Below are positions 1 through 11,987 of a stretch of DNA of 64,000 nt, one piece after another; within the stretch, counting starts at the first letter, position 1; each line of letters begins with the position of its first letter. The stretch is from Aurifilum marmelostoma. Taxonomy: Eukaryota; Ascomycota; Sordariomycetes; Diaporthales; Cryphonectriaceae. Both the position numbers and the translations under genes were made by a program. The stretch lies in the NCBI GenBank assembly GCA_027559495.1, contig JAMXSV010000023.1, positions 868,001 through 932,000 on the forward strand. Direction: 5' to 3'. Below the pieces are notes generated by a model, which searched no databases, was not told where the DNA came from, and saw only the letters and a program-made list of their open reading frames with translations.

Positions 1-753
1 CGTCCGGCAGATGAGGCACCAAGTATGTCAATACTGAATACATTGAAGAATCCTCATCTCCCCCATGAACAAAATGGAAATTCCTCGGAATAATCGCGGC
101 GAGAAAAGTTCTGTAAGGCCGCTCAATCAGGCACGGGTCTTTGCTGCAGTAAGCTCTTTTCCTCACGAGGAGTCTTCCCACCCCGTGCCACCTAGCGAAC
201 AAGAGTCACGAGATGGCCGAGAACGAAGATTCGTCCGAGGCAGAAATGAATCAGCAAAGACTTTTTATAATGAGTACACGGCATCCGAAGCCAACCTCTA
301 AAAGCCTTCGCGGAGAGCCCTGGCACACCGCCAGAGGATAAGCACCCAACCTTCCCAGCTGGTATGATACGACAATGATCAGACATCAGACAAAGGAAAA
401 TGTCAATGACCACGCAAGTGACTACGTGTCGGCCCGATGCACGTCAACCGAGTGCTAATTTCCACAAGTTCTAGTGAAGAAGAAAATGAGAATGAATCAT
501 TGCTTTTTGTTTTGGCGGACGGAAACGATCAGGTCCGAGACGTTGGACGAACCCAGACCTACAGAGGGGACAAAAACCCTGCCAATATCGATTTTAACTA
601 CAAACCCGATTGCACCCTGCAGCCCCTCATATCGTTTGTGTCCATTTTCGTTTTCTCTCTTGTTTGTGCAATTTTGGTAGATCAGACAAAGCGTCCAAGT
701 TCCGAGACGACAGGTCTGTGGCCGTCATGTATGATTGGGGAATTTTTTTAGCT
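1..753. other. 3' flank of the STM1-like gene
   Basis: This stretch lies downstream of the minus-strand STM1-like gene and probably holds its 3' UTR and terminator. The short open frames show no recognisable domain. I see no gene here. Confidence 0.5.
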
Positions 754-2317
754 TCAACCCAGGCTGGGGAAGTCAGCAGCGCTGCTCAGGTTGGGCGCGG
801 CAGCACCGCCACGACCACCACGAGGAGCACCACCACGAGGACCGCCGCGGGGGAAGTTGCCACGGGGAGCACCCTCGCCGCGACCGCCACGGGGACCACC
901 GCGGCCACCACGGGGGCCATCACCTCGAGGGCCACGGTCACCGCGTGGGCCGCCGCCACGGCCTCCGCGGGTGTTGTCCCGCTCCTCACGGCCAGAGTCC
1001 TCCCAGAGGAGGGTCTCCTTGACCTTCTTGGCCTTGGACTTCTTGGACTTGCCACCCGTGGCGGCAAAGTAGTCCTCCTGCTCCTCCTTCGCGACCTGGA
1101 CGCCATCGGGAACGTCAGACACCTTGCGGATGTTGAGGTTCTCGTTCAGGGCCCTGGACTCGCGCTCAGCGTAGTAATCAGCGAGGGTAACCTGCTTGGG
1201 CTCGGGCTCCTTAGCCTCAGCCTCGGCGTCTTCGTTCTCGGCATCCTGCTTCTCGGTCTCAGCGATGGCCTCGCCAGCCTGCTCGTCCTTCAGCTCGGCA
1301 TCGCCGTCGTTAGCGCCCCATGACTGGGCAGCCTGCTTTTCGGAACCGCTGTGTAGATTGTTAGACCACGAGCCGGCAAGGGTAAACAGCGAGCTACATT
1401 GAAAGAGGTATGAGAACGTACGGGGCAATGTTCTTAGTATGCCGGTCGTCAGCGTTGCGGTGGCGAGTGGCACCAGCGCCTATACACAAGGTCGTCGTCA
1501 GCATACACATTCTCGTCGTCTAGCCGGACCTCAGCTGGGTGAGGGCTTGGAAGTATGACCTACCTCCACGACCACGGGCACCACGGCCTCCTCGGGGTCG
1601 GTCGGCAGTACGCTCCTCGGTGGACCTGGTCTGGTTGGCGGCACGGCCCACACCCTTGTCACGGAATTCTGCACGTCAAGGACCGAGTCAATCGCAATGA
1701 TTCCCAAACAGGTAGATGGCAGGCAAAGACCTCATGCCGGGCAGTATACTCCATACCCAGCTGGTTGCGGTTGAATCCCGCGCGGTTCTGCTGGCCGGGC
1801 TTGGTGCCGTCGGCGTTGGCCTTGGCAGTGGAGACGGTCGACTTGGTGACGGTCTTCACAGGCGCCTTGGGGGTCTCGGAGCCCTCGTCATCGTTCCCTG
1901 GAGGTTGGAAGCCGAATGTCAATATACCGATCTGGTCTCAATTGGAATAGCAGTTCTGTTGCAGGTCGGGCCAGATATACCGAGAAGGTCGAAAAGGTTC
2001 TAGAGCAGGTCGAGGTCAGCGATATGTCGTTGTCAAGAGGGCCACTCCCATCGACAGCAAGTCCCGAGGCAGGCAGGTTGCGATGATGGTAGGGTACGGG
2101 AAAGAATCATCAGAAGCTCAACGCGACATAGCATCTCGTGCGCCCTGGGCTGTGATGCTGGTGACCATCATTGGCATTGGGCGGCAGAGGGACACCGACG
2201 AGCACAACAGCCAACCATGGCAGGGCCAGCATCGGAGGAGGCAAAAAACAACACGGGACCGAGGCGTGACGGGAGATGGCGAAGCAAACTCTGACTGACC
2301 TTTGAGGCGACCGACAT
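754..2317 (-). CDS. STM1: Stm1/SERBP1-type ribosome- and RNA-binding protein
   Basis: Six exons join in frame to 311 aa: 2317-2300, 1999-1981, 1897-1757, 1668-1564, 1479-1422 and 1348-754, all with GT-AG introns. The start encodes MSVASKNLFDLLGNDDE, the usual Stm1 N-terminus. The middle carries an RG-rich block (GGRGARGRGG) followed by the segment RHRNADDRHTKNIAPGSEKQ. Next comes a Glu/Ala-rich acidic stretch and the conserved block around ADYYAERE and LNIRKVSD. The C-terminus is a dense RGG array ending in AADFPSLG. In yeast, Stm1 clamps idle 80S ribosomes and binds nucleic acids; mammalian SERBP1/HABP4 are relatives. The family call is firm from the sequence, while ribosome preservation here is inferred. 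Several introns near the start are typical of fungal translation genes. The GC-rich RGG exon creates a long antisense open frame (610-1323, plus strand) that I treat as a shadow. Confidence 0.9.
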
Positions 2318-3778
2318 CTTGTCGCCTGGCTTTGCGCCTTTCAGCAAGGCGTAAACTCAACGACGACAAAATCGAGTAGATGGGGATTGAGGATTGAGGG
2401 TAGGTAGGAAAGTCCCTAAATAGACATGTCCCAACCTAGTCGTGGTGCGAAGTTGTGAGGAGAAGGGAGGATGTGGTGAGCTCTCTGCCTGGGGGGATTT
2501 TGGGCAACGCAATTTTTGCGGCAGCCCAGGACCAGTTTTTGGCGGGTGCGGGCGTGGGCGTGGGCGTGGGCTTGAGGGAGGGGCACGGTCCACCCTGCAG
2601 CGCCTTCTCTCCCACAAGCTGGACAAAGCTCCAACGCCAACTAAAGCCGGCACCGCGAGTTTTTGGTAGATGTGGAAGATTATGTAATAAGCACCGGGCT
2701 ACCTGCCGCGCGACCTTGGCGGTACCCTGCATACAGGGGCATTTTTTAGCTGGTATGACCCAATTTTGTGCCTTTACAGGGCAATTTCAATTTGGTGGCA
2801 TTGCGTCTCGGGCCAGTTAGGGCTGTTCCTTGAGGTAGATAACCTTGGGATCCTGTCTCTCAAACCAATCACAATATGTCTGTCTGCCCGAGAACAACCT
2901 CGGGTCCTGTCACATCAGAGGATTTCTGTGCAACACAACCAGGAGATAAGCTACGAAAGCTGAAGTAAGGCGGAGGGGAGAAAAAGAAGGAGAAGAATGA
3001 GACGTTTTTTTCAGCTGTGCCCCTCCTTCCCCCTCCCCCCCTCCTGTTTCAAGAAGAAAGAAAAAAATCAATGTGTTGCCAACAGGAGACGGGATCTCGA
3101 GCGGCTCTCGTGGCAAGCTCGATCTGTGATCCAATCGCCCCGCCTGGCCCCCCTAACCTTGTCCATCTCCATCATGGGGTCACGTACCTCCTCCCTACTA
3201 CGGGTTACGGAGCACTGAACACTATGTATCCTATTGTGGTATGGTACAGTCGTACCTTCTGCGCTTTGTACGTGTGCGTACAGCAGGCCACCACCTCAAC
3301 CACGCCCCTTCCCAAAATGCACGGTGGCATGCCATCTTGCAGTATTCAGCATGATCAAAGAAGCCTGATATCAAGGGTTTCCCCCCTCTTTTCCCTCCTC
3401 TTTCCTCTTTCTCTTTTATTTCCACTTTTATCAAAGATGCACCCGGCAAAATTTGCACTCGACGATATTCATAGATCTGCAAGGTCTGCCTGATGGTCGA
3501 CATACCCTGCGAGGTCCGCTCACGTGGATGGTTATGCCACATCCTCCCGCATTCACGCTGGCAGTCTACGCGCGAGCGTGAAGACAGGAAGACTTTGTAA
3601 ATGACAAGATTCTTAATCACTTGTTCAAGCTTCTGATTAGTCGGATCCTCTCACGTCTTCACCATACTTCTCGTCTGGGATGGGGGCTTTGTCATCTCAT
3701 TAGGGACCGGCCCTTCACGGCAGTCTGCTATATTATCTGCCAGTGACTCAGGCTGGGATTCGTATTCTTACTGGCCTT
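2318..3778. other. intergenic: STM1-like 5' leader and 3' flank of the regulator gene
   Basis: This holds the promoter and leader of the STM1-like gene and the 3' side of the next minus-strand gene. It contains CT-rich tracts (about 3010-3050 and 3380-3430) of the kind seen in fungal promoters. I see no credible gene. Confidence 0.4.
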
Positions 3779-5462
3779 CTAACTCATATTCGGAGGGGAG
3801 TTTGCTATGCTGGGCCACGGCCTGATTTTGATCCATTCCACAAAGCCAGGAACGACAGCACCCGGCCGGACCAGAAAGCAGACCTTTCGATACTCGCAGA
3901 CCTGCCCGTCGCTCTCCACTCTGTTCTCCACCTCGTCTGTGAGGTCGGCTGCTCGGATGCGAACGTCGTCCGGTGGCCTTGGCTCGGCAGCAGGGCTGGG
4001 ATGCTCGGGCCGTGCTGGGTCTAGCAATATATCGTGTTCCACCTCGATGCAGCGGACAACGGCGCTGTACATGTTTTTTGCCTTGAAAAAGCCTTCTTTT
4101 TCGTAGGACAACTCCAGCATGTGGCGAAGGGCAGTGAGGCGGAGGTCGAGACGGCGGCAGCTCTTGGCGACGAAATAAAGCAGTGGCATGAAGCCCATCT
4201 CAAAGATGAACTTGGGCTTGGACTCTGCGGCCATTCCTCTTGCGTCGATGAGCTGCCTGGAAATTTCCAGGACCTCTTCGAACCGTTCGTCATACTCGTC
4301 GTACAGCATCTCGCTGCAACTCATACAACAGCCGGCCCAGACCTGGCCAACGATACAGTGCATCTCCCGCCAGAGATGGGTCTCAAACTCATCAGAACTG
4401 GGTGACAGACCCGTCCTTTGTTCCTTGAACCGCTGGCACCACTTAGACAAGACGTCGAGGAGATGTTGCTGTTCTTGACGGAGGGAACCCGGGACAGCCT
4501 CGTTGGTCAATCTCTGGTGACTGTAGGCGAGGCCCTTCCGGATGAGAAGAACGGTTCGATGAACCAGTGATTCCCACGCTGCGTCCTTGATCATAGGATC
4601 GCCATCGCCTGTTTCAAAATCGGGCATCAGCCCGACGGGTTCAGGAAATTTCCCAGCCTCCATGCCGAAGAAGTAAGGAACCGTGGCCAGACGGAGATAG
4701 ATTGACCGCAGCATATCCTTAGCCCATCCTCCTGTGCCCGTCGGCAGGGCATTGCATAGGTTGATTCCGTGGCGGCAGTGCTGCAGAGCCACCTCCGTAT
4801 TGCCCTGCATGGTCTCGATGGTCACGAAAAGCAGGCAGACGAAGAGGACAACATTCTGATCGACCCTCGGTATCGTCACCAAGCTCAGCGCCTTGTTGTA
4901 CTGCATGAGGGCGAACTTCTCCCGTGAGGCCCTGAGGAGGCCGGGACTCGTATCCCCCAGACCTTCGTACAGTGAGCTGATGCATACAAGGGCGTGCCGC
5001 ACAGCAGGCTCCTGCTGGCCAACCTGACAGGCCAGCTCCCTCCAGACGTCCTTGCTGGAATGCCTGCTGAGCACTGGTGCGACCTGCAGACGGAAGAACT
5101 CCAGGGCCCGCCCCTCTGTCTGATCTGCTCCATACAGGCCGATCGGCTTACCCGGCTTGATCACCGCAGTCGACTCCCCCAACGTGAGGAGCTCGTCCCA
5201 CGAATACGCTGCCTGGCCCAGCGGTGGAGGTGGATACGCACAGGAGCGCCCTGTTGTGGAACATCTCCGGCAGTGTGGCTTGGCCTCATCACATTTGACT
5301 CTTCTTGTCCTATAATGATAACATGCCTGGAGTTGAGCTTTTCAAAGGTCCCTTGTGATCTGGCGGCACCGCCACCACCACCGGCAGTGGGGGGTTTTTG
5401 GTATAAACTCACTTGCAAGTAAAACATCCGGTCTTTGTTTTTGTGCTGCCCTTCCTAGGCAT
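3779..5462 (-). CDS. Zn2Cys6 fungal transcription factor
   Basis: Two exons (5462-5413 and 5309-3779) give 526 aa. The zinc cluster is split by the intron but is complete once joined. Its six cysteines are residues 13, 16, 23, 30, 33 and 40, in the context KTGCFTCK, RRVKCDEAKPHC, RRC and GRSC. The intron sits just after the second cysteine, a position I recall as common for this class. The rest is a helical fungal-TF-type region without motifs I can assign to a pathway (RQEQQHLLDVL, FGMEAGKFPEP). Such proteins bind CGG-type sites as dimers and activate nearby or metabolic genes. It is divergently oriented from the dehydrogenase gene at 7031 across 1.6 kb, so it may control that gene; this is inference only. 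Confidence 0.9.
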
Positions 5463-7030
5463 TTCTTGATATATCCCTACCGCTGTGATGGAGCAAGAAA
5501 CATGTATCCCAAAGAAAAAACGATCTTGGCATTTGACACAAAAAGGATCACGGAGTGGGATGTTGACAGTTGACTACGGAAATGCTCCGAGGTCCGTACA
5601 AATTATAGGGAAGACTGGCTGAAGTATTTATGGATCGGGGGCACAATCTGCTACTATTATGACACGCTACGAGACGGTCGGTATGGGCTGAAATATAGTG
5701 TGGCCAAGGATCTAGTGCTGACGCCCCAGCCCCTGAAGTACCTACGTGTAGCTGCCTGTCACATATTGCCTTAGAGGTTGTGGGGATTGCCAACTGTCGA
5801 GCGACGCTATTGACGCCACGAGTCTGTACCACGTTATCAGCTTTTGTTTATATGAGGACATGTCTCAGAAGGTTTCATAAGGACAAATTTCCTTCTGACT
5901 TTCCAGACTCCCCGTTGTGATTTTGGCAAGACCTAATTACCCTTATCCACTGTTGATCAGATTGGAGTGAGGGCAAGGCGGCAAGGGGTGCAGTATTCTG
6001 GACACAAATCCTGGAAGACCCAGGGACATTAATATGAAAGCCAACCCTTTGAAACGGGAGAGAAGACAATTTATATGACAACTCGAAGAAGGAACATGAT
6101 AATGTGGCTGTTATGGGATGTCTTTTTGATACTAATTACTCGAGCAAGTGCCTCCAAAGGGAAACGGTCAACACTATGACCTAGACTAGATGGCCAAGTA
6201 ATTATAAAAAATCTAACTGAGGAACTTCTTGTGTCTGTTCGATGACAGGTTGATCAATATTCCACGGTTGCATAATTTCAAACTCAGGTAAGCTCGACAT
6301 TCTCTAGTGGAATAGTGCAGGGCCAGTGCGATAGTGCTTGTAAATACTTGACATCTCTAATTGCTAGGTTTGGTAAATCTACGTGCATTTGGCCTCGAGG
6401 ACGAGAAAAGTCTGAATAGCGATTTAAGAAATACAATCTGGGTGACAGCATAGTATACACGCCTCATGAAGTTCAACTACAAGCAAAGGGATGGCTAGAT
6501 GGGACCGGCAAAGAGCAGAAGACGTTAAGTAGAGAAATCAGATATGCGGTGGTTTAATACCAGGAAAAATCTTCTCAATCACTGAGTACGATCAACGGTC
6601 ATGAGCCTTATACCCAGATAGTTCTCGGTCTTCGTATAATTCGTATATGGATATGATAGTACGGGGAAGTGTTCAGTTTTGTCCCACTTCCTCTCCTGAA
6701 GCCTGAACATGAGCCTCTCGCTTAACAGAGCGACTCCGATTTATTGCCAAAGACTTGATGCATTGACATTTATCACTCGCAACAGATTGTAATATGGACT
6801 TGATATAATCAAAATCTAAGCGGTCATTCGGAGCGAAACCTTGACGATGTGCAGGTGCCGGGGATCATCGAAAAGACCCGTCCACTTCCCCTCACCCCAA
6901 AACTATAATTTATCCGACTTCCACACTTTTGAATCACTTGGCGCAAATTTGCTGATTTGAACCTAGCATGTACGGACATAAACACTGTAACCGAGAACAC
7001 AAGAAGACAGCTTCAGCTCGCAAATCCAAC
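5463..7030. promoter_or_regulatory. divergent intergenic region between regulator and dehydrogenase
   Basis: About 1.57 kb of fairly AT-rich sequence separates two divergent genes and must hold both promoters. I see no open frame with coding character, no RNA gene and no clear long repeat. Confidence 0.4.
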
Positions 7031-8201
7031 ATGACTTCCAACGCAGCCTTTGGCAGGGACACCACCGGCACTGAAGCTGCCCAAGCCCTAAAGGATGAAA
7101 TCAAGGGCAGAGTTGGTGTGTGAAACCCTTCAGATCATCTACATCTGTCAGAGAATGTGGCCATGAAAGACGAATAATCCTCATCCTAACTTTGGCCTGT
7201 AAATTACAGTGATCGTTACTGGTGTCAGTCCGAATTCCATCGGTGGAGCGACTGCCCTGGCCGTGGCGTCCCAGCAGCCCAGTGCCCTCATCCTGGCCTC
7301 TCGCACTGCTTCCAAGATGGACGCCGTGGCAGCCGACATCCAGCAGAAGTATCCGACCGTGACCGTTCATAAGATCCCGCTCGACCTTGCCTCCCTGGAC
7401 TCGGTGCGAGCGGCGGCCGCGACAATAGATTCGCAAGTAGATGGCGTTGACGTATTGATCAACAACGCCGGCCTCACCACGTTCCGTCGAGATGCCGTTC
7501 AGACCCCTGGAGATACATTCGTTGATATGCAGTTCTTCGTCAACCATCTGGGCCCATTCTTGCTCACGTCCCTCCTCCTGCCCAAGCTTCGTGCGGCGGC
7601 CTCAAAATCAAGCGGCAACGGCGGCCAAGGCTCGCGGATCGTGAACGTGACTAGCCATGGCCACCGGATCTCGCCGGTCCGGTTCCATGACTATCAGATT
7701 TACCATTACGTCTACGATGGTGTGCCTGAGAGCCAGAAGCCGTCTAGAGATCTTCCGGAGCACTGGCTGAAGCTTGGCGAGGACTCTTATCCGGGCTTTA
7801 TCGGCTACGGCCAGAGCAAGTCTGCCAACGTCCTGTACGCCACAGAGCTCTCGCGCCGCTTCAAGAAGAACGGAGACAACATCCTGGCCCTGTCCGTCCA
7901 CCCGGGCTCGGTAGACACAGGGCTTTCGCGATATATGGACACAGAGACCTACGACATCATCCGGACCACTGTTCCGCAAGGCACGTGGCAGACTCCGGAC
8001 CAAGGAGCTGCGACGACCATTGTTGCCGCATTTGATCCCAAGCTATCCGAGCTGGATGTTGGTAGCGGGGAGGCGGTAGGATATATGGCTGACTGTCAAC
8101 TTGCGGATCATTTTGTTGCCGACCATGCCAAGAATGCAGAGAATGCCCAGACTCTGTACGAGGAGAGTGAGCGTATGCTCGGAATGAGGACAGGCCTGTG
8201 A
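7031..8201 (+). CDS. short-chain dehydrogenase/reductase (retinol dehydrogenase/WWOX-like)
   Basis: Two exons (7031-7115 and 7210-8201) give 358 aa. The start MTSNAAFGRDTTGTEAA precedes the Rossmann entry, and the intron falls just before it. The nucleotide-binding turn reads TGVSPNSIGGATA, a form common in fungal SDRs that replaces the plain GxxxGxG. NNAG lies near residue 107. The catalytic set is Ser in NVTSHG and YGQSK near residue 227, with HPGSVDTGLS after it. It should be an NAD(P)-dependent cytosolic oxidoreductase acting on an alcohol or carbonyl. The substrate cannot be read from the sequence. It faces the Zn2Cys6 gene across a shared upstream region. Confidence 0.9.
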
Positions 8202-8737
8202 CCACGCCTGCAGCAACAAACTGTATAAGTAGGGTGCAGGGTAATCAGCATCCAGCCTTTGCTAGACTTGGAACGCTGAGCTCACTATTACATTCACAAT
8301 ACAAGCTCAATTCATGCCCAGGTGCTCATCATATCGGCCTTTCACCATCTCGCTCCAGGTTGGCCGTTGTGTCAACTTTGGAATAAAATTGACCAACAAC
8401 GTTGAGATGGCCTTGAGGAATGTCCTAGGTGGCGTTGGAGAGTGCAGAACAGCCCTTGTGTGAACCTAGTGAAGGCAGCCTCCTGACTACCTTCGAAGGA
8501 GGCTTGACCTACAGCAATCCTCAATACAAGAAAGAGTAAACTGTTCTCTATTGTATTGGAACCGTACTTCTATCAAGCTGTCCAAATAAAGGCATTAGAG
8601 AGTTCCCCTGAGGTAATCAAACCAACCCCCCCCCGCCCGCAGACCAAAACCAATGCACCAACCACTGTCCCACGCACTACCCACTGCCTACTTCAGCTTC
8701 ATAGCTCACAAGCAATGCTCTGCTATGTATAGTCCTT
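8202..8737. other. intergenic, dehydrogenase 3' flank
   Basis: This is the 3' flank of the dehydrogenase gene. It has a short C-rich run near 8626-8640. No gene is seen. Confidence 0.4.
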
Positions 8738-8932
8738 CTACTGCTCGCGCATCACAACTGCACCTTCCTTGACCATGTGCTTTGGGCACATATGGGTTGT
8801 CTTACCACCATGATGTGGTAGTTTAGTAAGTGGATTACACATGACATTGGTGCCCATGTGTATTTGGCACTGGATGAACTCCATTGGGTTGATGCAGCCA
8901 CATGTATATTTGAGGAAATACTGAGTACACAT
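8738..8932 (-). CDS. small cysteine-rich fungal protein, function unknown
   Basis: The frame encodes 64 aa from an ATG. It has an ordered Cys/His pattern: MC at the start, then CGC, then EFIQCQIHMGTN, a further Cys, and near the end MCPKHMVKEG. This spacing resembles small fungal proteins I recall that begin MCTQ and carry CGC and a C-x2-H motif, possibly a compact zinc-binding fold. There is no signal peptide, so it is probably cytosolic. It stands alone in about 2.4 kb of otherwise empty sequence, and I found no splice sites that extend it. Coding status rests on composition and family memory only. Confidence 0.5.
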   Translation of the reverse strand: MCTQYFLKYTCGCINPMEFIQCQIHMGTNVMCNPLTKLPHHGGKTTHMCPKHMVKEGAVVMREQ

Positions 8933-10670
8933 TCTCTCACTAACAGGATAACATTAGAACCTTGACCATGCTTAGATACAAGGGGTAATCATCTAGGGTA
9001 CTTACAATGGTGAAGACCTGAATGATGTGTGTACGTTTGCTATTGATGACAAACGACTGATGGGGATAGCCCAGCTTTACTTGCGTTGTTGAAAGCTTGT
9101 GCAGTGTTGATGAGGGTTGGCTCTTAATAAGTAGATTGTTACAGGTGCTGTGAAGGGCAAGACTGATGAGATCTGAAGATGATGCAGTGAGTGCGAAGGT
9201 GCTTCTTTATAAATCTAAATCTCAAGAGGCAGAGAGGCTATTGAGACTTATGGCAGCTCTGAAGTCTGTGGTCTGCTGGCTGCGAGTTGCCTGAAGCTGA
9301 GACTATAATGTCTTCCATCTAGCTAGAACAAGACTCAAGTTACATGGAAGTGACAATCACAGCATGATACACAAAGAGAACCACGCAATCTTCAAAGATG
9401 AAAATGTGAACTCAAATTGTTGTGACTTCATTTGTGCAGCAAGAGGGAAATGGCGGTCTGGAGCTCATTTATTGTTTCTCCAAGTGAATATTCATGACTT
9501 AGCTTTTGTTCCCAGCAGCTCCCTCTTGCTCTGACCTGGACAGTAATGATAATCATGTTATTACAGGTCTGCTGAAAGTGGCTTTTGTAATAGGAGAAAA
9601 GCAATGCCATTGCAGGGCGTTACAGAAAGAAGGAAAACAGACGAGGACCTCGGGAGGAAAAGCCAGCCAGCCAGCTAGATAGCTCAAGCTATCTGGGCTA
9701 TTAGGCAGGTCCCTGGTTATACACAACCCCTAGTCAGGGCCAGTAAGTCACTGGTCCTGGCATGAACAAAGCTGGGATAAAGCTAGTCGACTGATCATAT
9801 ATCTCGAATTGCAACAGGAGCTTCTGTTTAGTTCTGGAAGTTGCTTTGGCCTTTCGGGAGCACGGCACAGGCTCAAACAGGCTAAAATTGTCACATTGCT
9901 ATCATAAAGAATTCGGCGAGACTGAACGTCAACGAAGACCTGTAGCATCCTCTAAGTACATAGGATACGGCTGGAAAAAGAACAAAACAAAAAAAGGAAA
10001 GAAAGAAGAAGAAGGAGAAAAGAGGCAGAGCAGCCTTTTCAGGACACAAAGAATGGGGGGGAAAAAAGTCAGGACTCATCACACAGTATTATCAGAATAG
10101 CCAGAACGCAGCTCAAAACAAAACCGAAAAAGCCTTTACGCAAGGACAAAGAACTCGGCAAGACCGAAGGTCATGTCCAAATTTGTAGTAATTAGCTCGA
10201 AATAGAGACGAAGATGCTACCCTACTACAAAAGGATTACCCTATGTTGTAATTACTGGTTACACCTCTGAGGGCGGGGAAAAGTCACTTGGACTAGCTGG
10301 CTGCCCCTTTTATATATCATGTTGGTATTCGATCTGCAGCAACATCGCAGGTGATAGATTCCCTCTAATACTCTATTAATGCCTATTATGACTCACAATC
10401 TGGTATTGCACAGGACTTTCAGGTGACAGACCTACCTTGCCTAAGATCTTGCCAGCCTCTACTTGAGGGGGCTAGGAATTTTCTCTTCAGCACATTCCAG
10501 TCCATTTCTTAGAGTAACGTAAATACTGCGTCATTCACGAACCGTGTAGGAAAAAGCGGCGAAGAAAGGTAAAGCGCCTGTTCGCTTCTTCCTCCGGCTA
10601 TCAAGTAATCAATTACTCTTCAAACATATCCGCTGACAGTTTTCTAGGATAGTAGCCCAATCCACTGACA
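8933..10670. other. intergenic upstream of the kinase-like gene
   Basis: About 1.7 kb without a convincing gene. It contains a perfect 8-bp inverted repeat near 9675-9692 (AGATAGCT, then AGCTATCT) and a purine-only tract near 9975-10030. Both are probably incidental. Confidence 0.4.
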
Positions 10671-11771
10671 ATGTCGGGCGATACTAGCGCAACCAAATTG
10701 CCAATGGAGCCCGTGATCCTAGATCTATGCGTAGACGGCGCAGCGGAGGCTGAGGATTTCTATCGACTGCGGCTCGGAGATCAAGTCAAATATCTGATTG
10801 TTGCTCCCGGGACGTTCCCCGAAGACAGCCGTACAGTCCACTTTGAACTCTTTCCATTACTGCCTCCTCTTCCGTGCGACGAGCAATGGACCGAGGCCCA
10901 TATCTCTCGAGACAAACCCAGCGGCGATTTGACTACTCGTTTCACAAACAGAGAACTGGATGGCGTTCAGTCTCGATGGCATCATGTTACGGTTGACTGC
11001 CGGGATCTGAGAACAATCCGCAAACTCTCCCCAGCGCCTTGCAGAATTGATGAAGTCACCTTGGAATCGAATCTCCTACTTGATCCCCCGTCGTCAGCCA
11101 CCGTAATCGCCAAAATTGCCCCCTTCGAACACCGGATTCCGGAAATCGAACGGGAAACCAAGGTATATCAGCTGCTTCGGGGTTCTGGGATTGGTCCACG
11201 CTTTCTTGGCCACATCTCTGAGCACGGACGCATCATTGGTTTCCTACTAGAGAAGGTCGAGGGACGGGCTGCTACGCTGGAGGACTTGCGCGGTTGCGAG
11301 GTCGCCTTGGGGAAACTTCACCGACTGGGTTTCCTACATGGAGATGCCAACGAGTACAATTTTATCATTACGGACGACGACGACAGAGTGACATTAATCG
11401 ACTTTGAACGATCTAGGCAATGTTCCAGCCCCGAGGCGATGAGGAAGGAGATGGAGAGCTTGCGCATCGAACTAGGCCGGGGCCGGGACATGATTGAAAT
11501 GTATCAAGACAGGCCCGGTTCGATGAAGGAGGAGATGGACAGCTTGCCCGCTCAACGAGCCATGGACACGGAAGCTGGCGAGGATTTCAAGATCTGTGAG
11601 ACCAGCTCTGGGATCAAGAAGAAGAAAAAGGACTTGCCCGCTCAACGAGCCAAGAATGTTGAATCTTGCAAGAATTTCAATATTCATAAGGCTGGCTCTA
11701 GGACTAAGAAGAGGAGGGAAAAGAAGAAGAAGATGGAGAAGCAGAAGAAGAAGCGGAATCCACCTCCTTAA
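10671..11771 (+). CDS. fungal kinase-like protein (APH/RIO-like fold) with repetitive basic C-terminus
   Basis: A single exon of 366 aa. The C-lobe motifs are clear. HGDANEYNF near residue 222 matches the catalytic loop H-x-D-x4-N. DFE near residue 243 stands at the metal-binding DFG position. The N-lobe has VIAKIAPF, a candidate for the ATP-anchoring lysine strand, followed by EIERETKVYQLL. Such fungal small kinases resemble aminoglycoside phosphotransferases, and their substrate is unknown. After about residue 255 the protein turns into a degenerate tandem repeat (SLPAQRAMD, then DLPAQRAKN) separated by Lys-rich runs, ending KKKRNPPP. The TAA stop falls inside a third repeat copy, and the frame stays open for 71 more codons (see findings). 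The native C-terminus is therefore doubtful. Confidence 0.75.
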   Translation: MSGDTSATKLPMEPVILDLCVDGAAEAEDFYRLRLGDQVKYLIVAPGTFPEDSRTVHFELFPLLPPLPCDEQWTEAHISRDKPSGDLTTRFTNRELDGVQSRWHHVTVDCRDLRTIRKLSPAPCRIDEVTLESNLLLDPPSSATVIAKIAPFEHRIPEIERETKVYQLLRGSGIGPRFLGHISEHGRIIGFLLEKVEGRAATLEDLRGCEVALGKLHRLGFLHGDANEYNFIITDDDDRVTLIDFERSRQCSSPEAMRKEMESLRIELGRGRDMIEMYQDRPGSMKEEMDSLPAQRAMDTEAGEDFKICETSSGIKKKKKDLPAQRAKNVESCKNFNIHKAGSRTKKRREKKKKMEKQKKKRNPPP

Positions 11772-11950
11772 GTAGCCAAGGATACAAGATCTAGGAAGCG
11801 TTCTAATATATGTAAGGCTAGATTCGGAATTGAAGAGAAGAAGAAGAATTGCCCACTCAACTACCTGAGGATCCAGGAGTCTGGAAGTATGGGAAGGATT
11901 CCGACATCTGCGAAGACAGCGACTGAAACCGAAGCTCGAGTTGCTCCTGT
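11438..11950 (+). repeat. degenerate tandem repeat spanning the kinase C-terminus and beyond its stop
   Basis: Copies begin near 11543 and 11633, a 90-bp period with the near-identical start CTTGCCCGCTCAACGAGCC. A diverged third copy starts near 11765 and a fourth near 11849 (TTGCCCACTCAA). An older relative is visible near 11438-11480 (ATGAGGAAGGAGATGGAGAG against ATGAAGGAGGAGATGGACAG at 11523). Lys-coding GAA/AAG runs separate the units. Only the first copies lie inside the annotated frame. Confidence 0.75.
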
Positions 11951-11987
11951 TTGTCATATCATTATGAGACCAAGGCATGCCAGCTGA

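Noticed and set aside
610..1323. A 237-aa open frame on the plus strand
   Set aside because: It is antisense to the RGG-rich last exon of the STM1-like gene. Its Ala/Thr/Leu-rich composition is what that repeat gives on the other strand.
9675..9692. Perfect 8-bp inverted repeat with a 2-base spacer
   Set aside because: It is too short to claim a regulatory hairpin, and no U-run or gene end lies next to it.
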